Assembly: GCA_030562195.1 (NCBI GenBank)
Contig: JAUJPP010000003.1
Span: 41,484,602-41,548,601, forward strand
Length of the DNA stretch: 64,000 bases
Direction of reading: 5' to 3'
From: Nipponacmea schrenckii
Lineage: Eukaryota > Mollusca > Gastropoda > Lottiidae
Below the pieces are notes generated by a model. That model saw only the letters and a list, made by a program, of their open reading frames with translations. It was not told where the DNA came from and did no database searches. Each line of letters starts with the position of its first letter. The stretch's first letter is position 1. Both the position numbers and the translations under genes were made by a program. Positions 61,347 through 64,000 of this stretch are shown here, piece after piece.

Positions 61347-64000
<2,654 letters not shown>

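Overview
This is a 64 kb piece of an AT-rich animal nuclear genome, most likely from a marine mollusc and perhaps a gastropod. The evidence is spliced metazoan genes with GT-AG introns (CHORDC1, CTP synthase, a type-B carboxylesterase, an insulin-family hormone), an intronless MGAT2-like glycosyltransferase, and divergent repeats carrying the 'AAGGGCAATAACTC' theme that I associate from memory with molluscan genomes. There is no bacterial or organellar organisation. Species assignment is inference.

Layout. 1-6.4 kb: a Tigger/pogo-type transposase ORF with a broken downstream zinc-finger reading frame, a decayed pseudogene of a repetitive-element-associated family, a minisatellite, and a ~186 bp direct repeat (1-186 and 6167-6353) bracketing all of it. 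6.5-17 kb: no recognisable gene apart from one possible short first exon at 14.9 kb; it holds diverged repeats, a palindromic 'TCCGACTTAGTAACTCG' minisatellite (11.15-11.8 kb) and a TA-flanked MITE inside a 'CACCTAGGTG' array (16.1-16.7 kb). 17.5-19.7 kb (+): an insulin-like peptide gene of the ILP7/dilp7 type. 20.4-22.6 kb: a CACTG-terminated (EnSpm/CACTA-like) element rich in TGAGTCA motifs. 23.3-24.7 kb (+): an intronless gene for a basic protein of unknown function with repeated R-[PA]-x-[ST]-A motifs. 26.8-31.2 kb (-): a complete nine-exon CHORDC1/morgana gene, reconstructed at 334 aa. 32.7-34.8 kb (+): a two-exon secreted, probably GPI-anchored carboxylesterase. 39.4-47.5 kb: nested transposons, namely a dead RNase H-bearing LINE (-) holding a head-to-tail dimer insertion, then a 4.45 kb foldback element with a 9 bp target duplication, itself hit by a second LINE fragment with an 11 bp target duplication. 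50.9-52.3 kb (+): an intronless MGAT2-like gene. 52.6-57.2 kb: a second giant palindromic repeat, interrupted by a 1.4 kb hAT-like element with an 8 bp target duplication. 61.3-64.0 kb (+): the first seven coding exons of CTP synthase, running off the window.

The host genes do not form a pathway and look like unrelated neighbours. The distinctive feature is the number of different inverted (foldback) repeats made of tandem units: at least three large ones in 64 kb, each of which could fold into long hairpin DNA or, if transcribed, long double-stranded RNA. The strongest annotations are CHORDC1, CTP synthase, the carboxylesterase and the MGAT2 homologue. The insulin-like peptide is strong for family and less certain for its first exon. 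All exon boundaries were deduced by eye from splice consensus, phase and family conservation.
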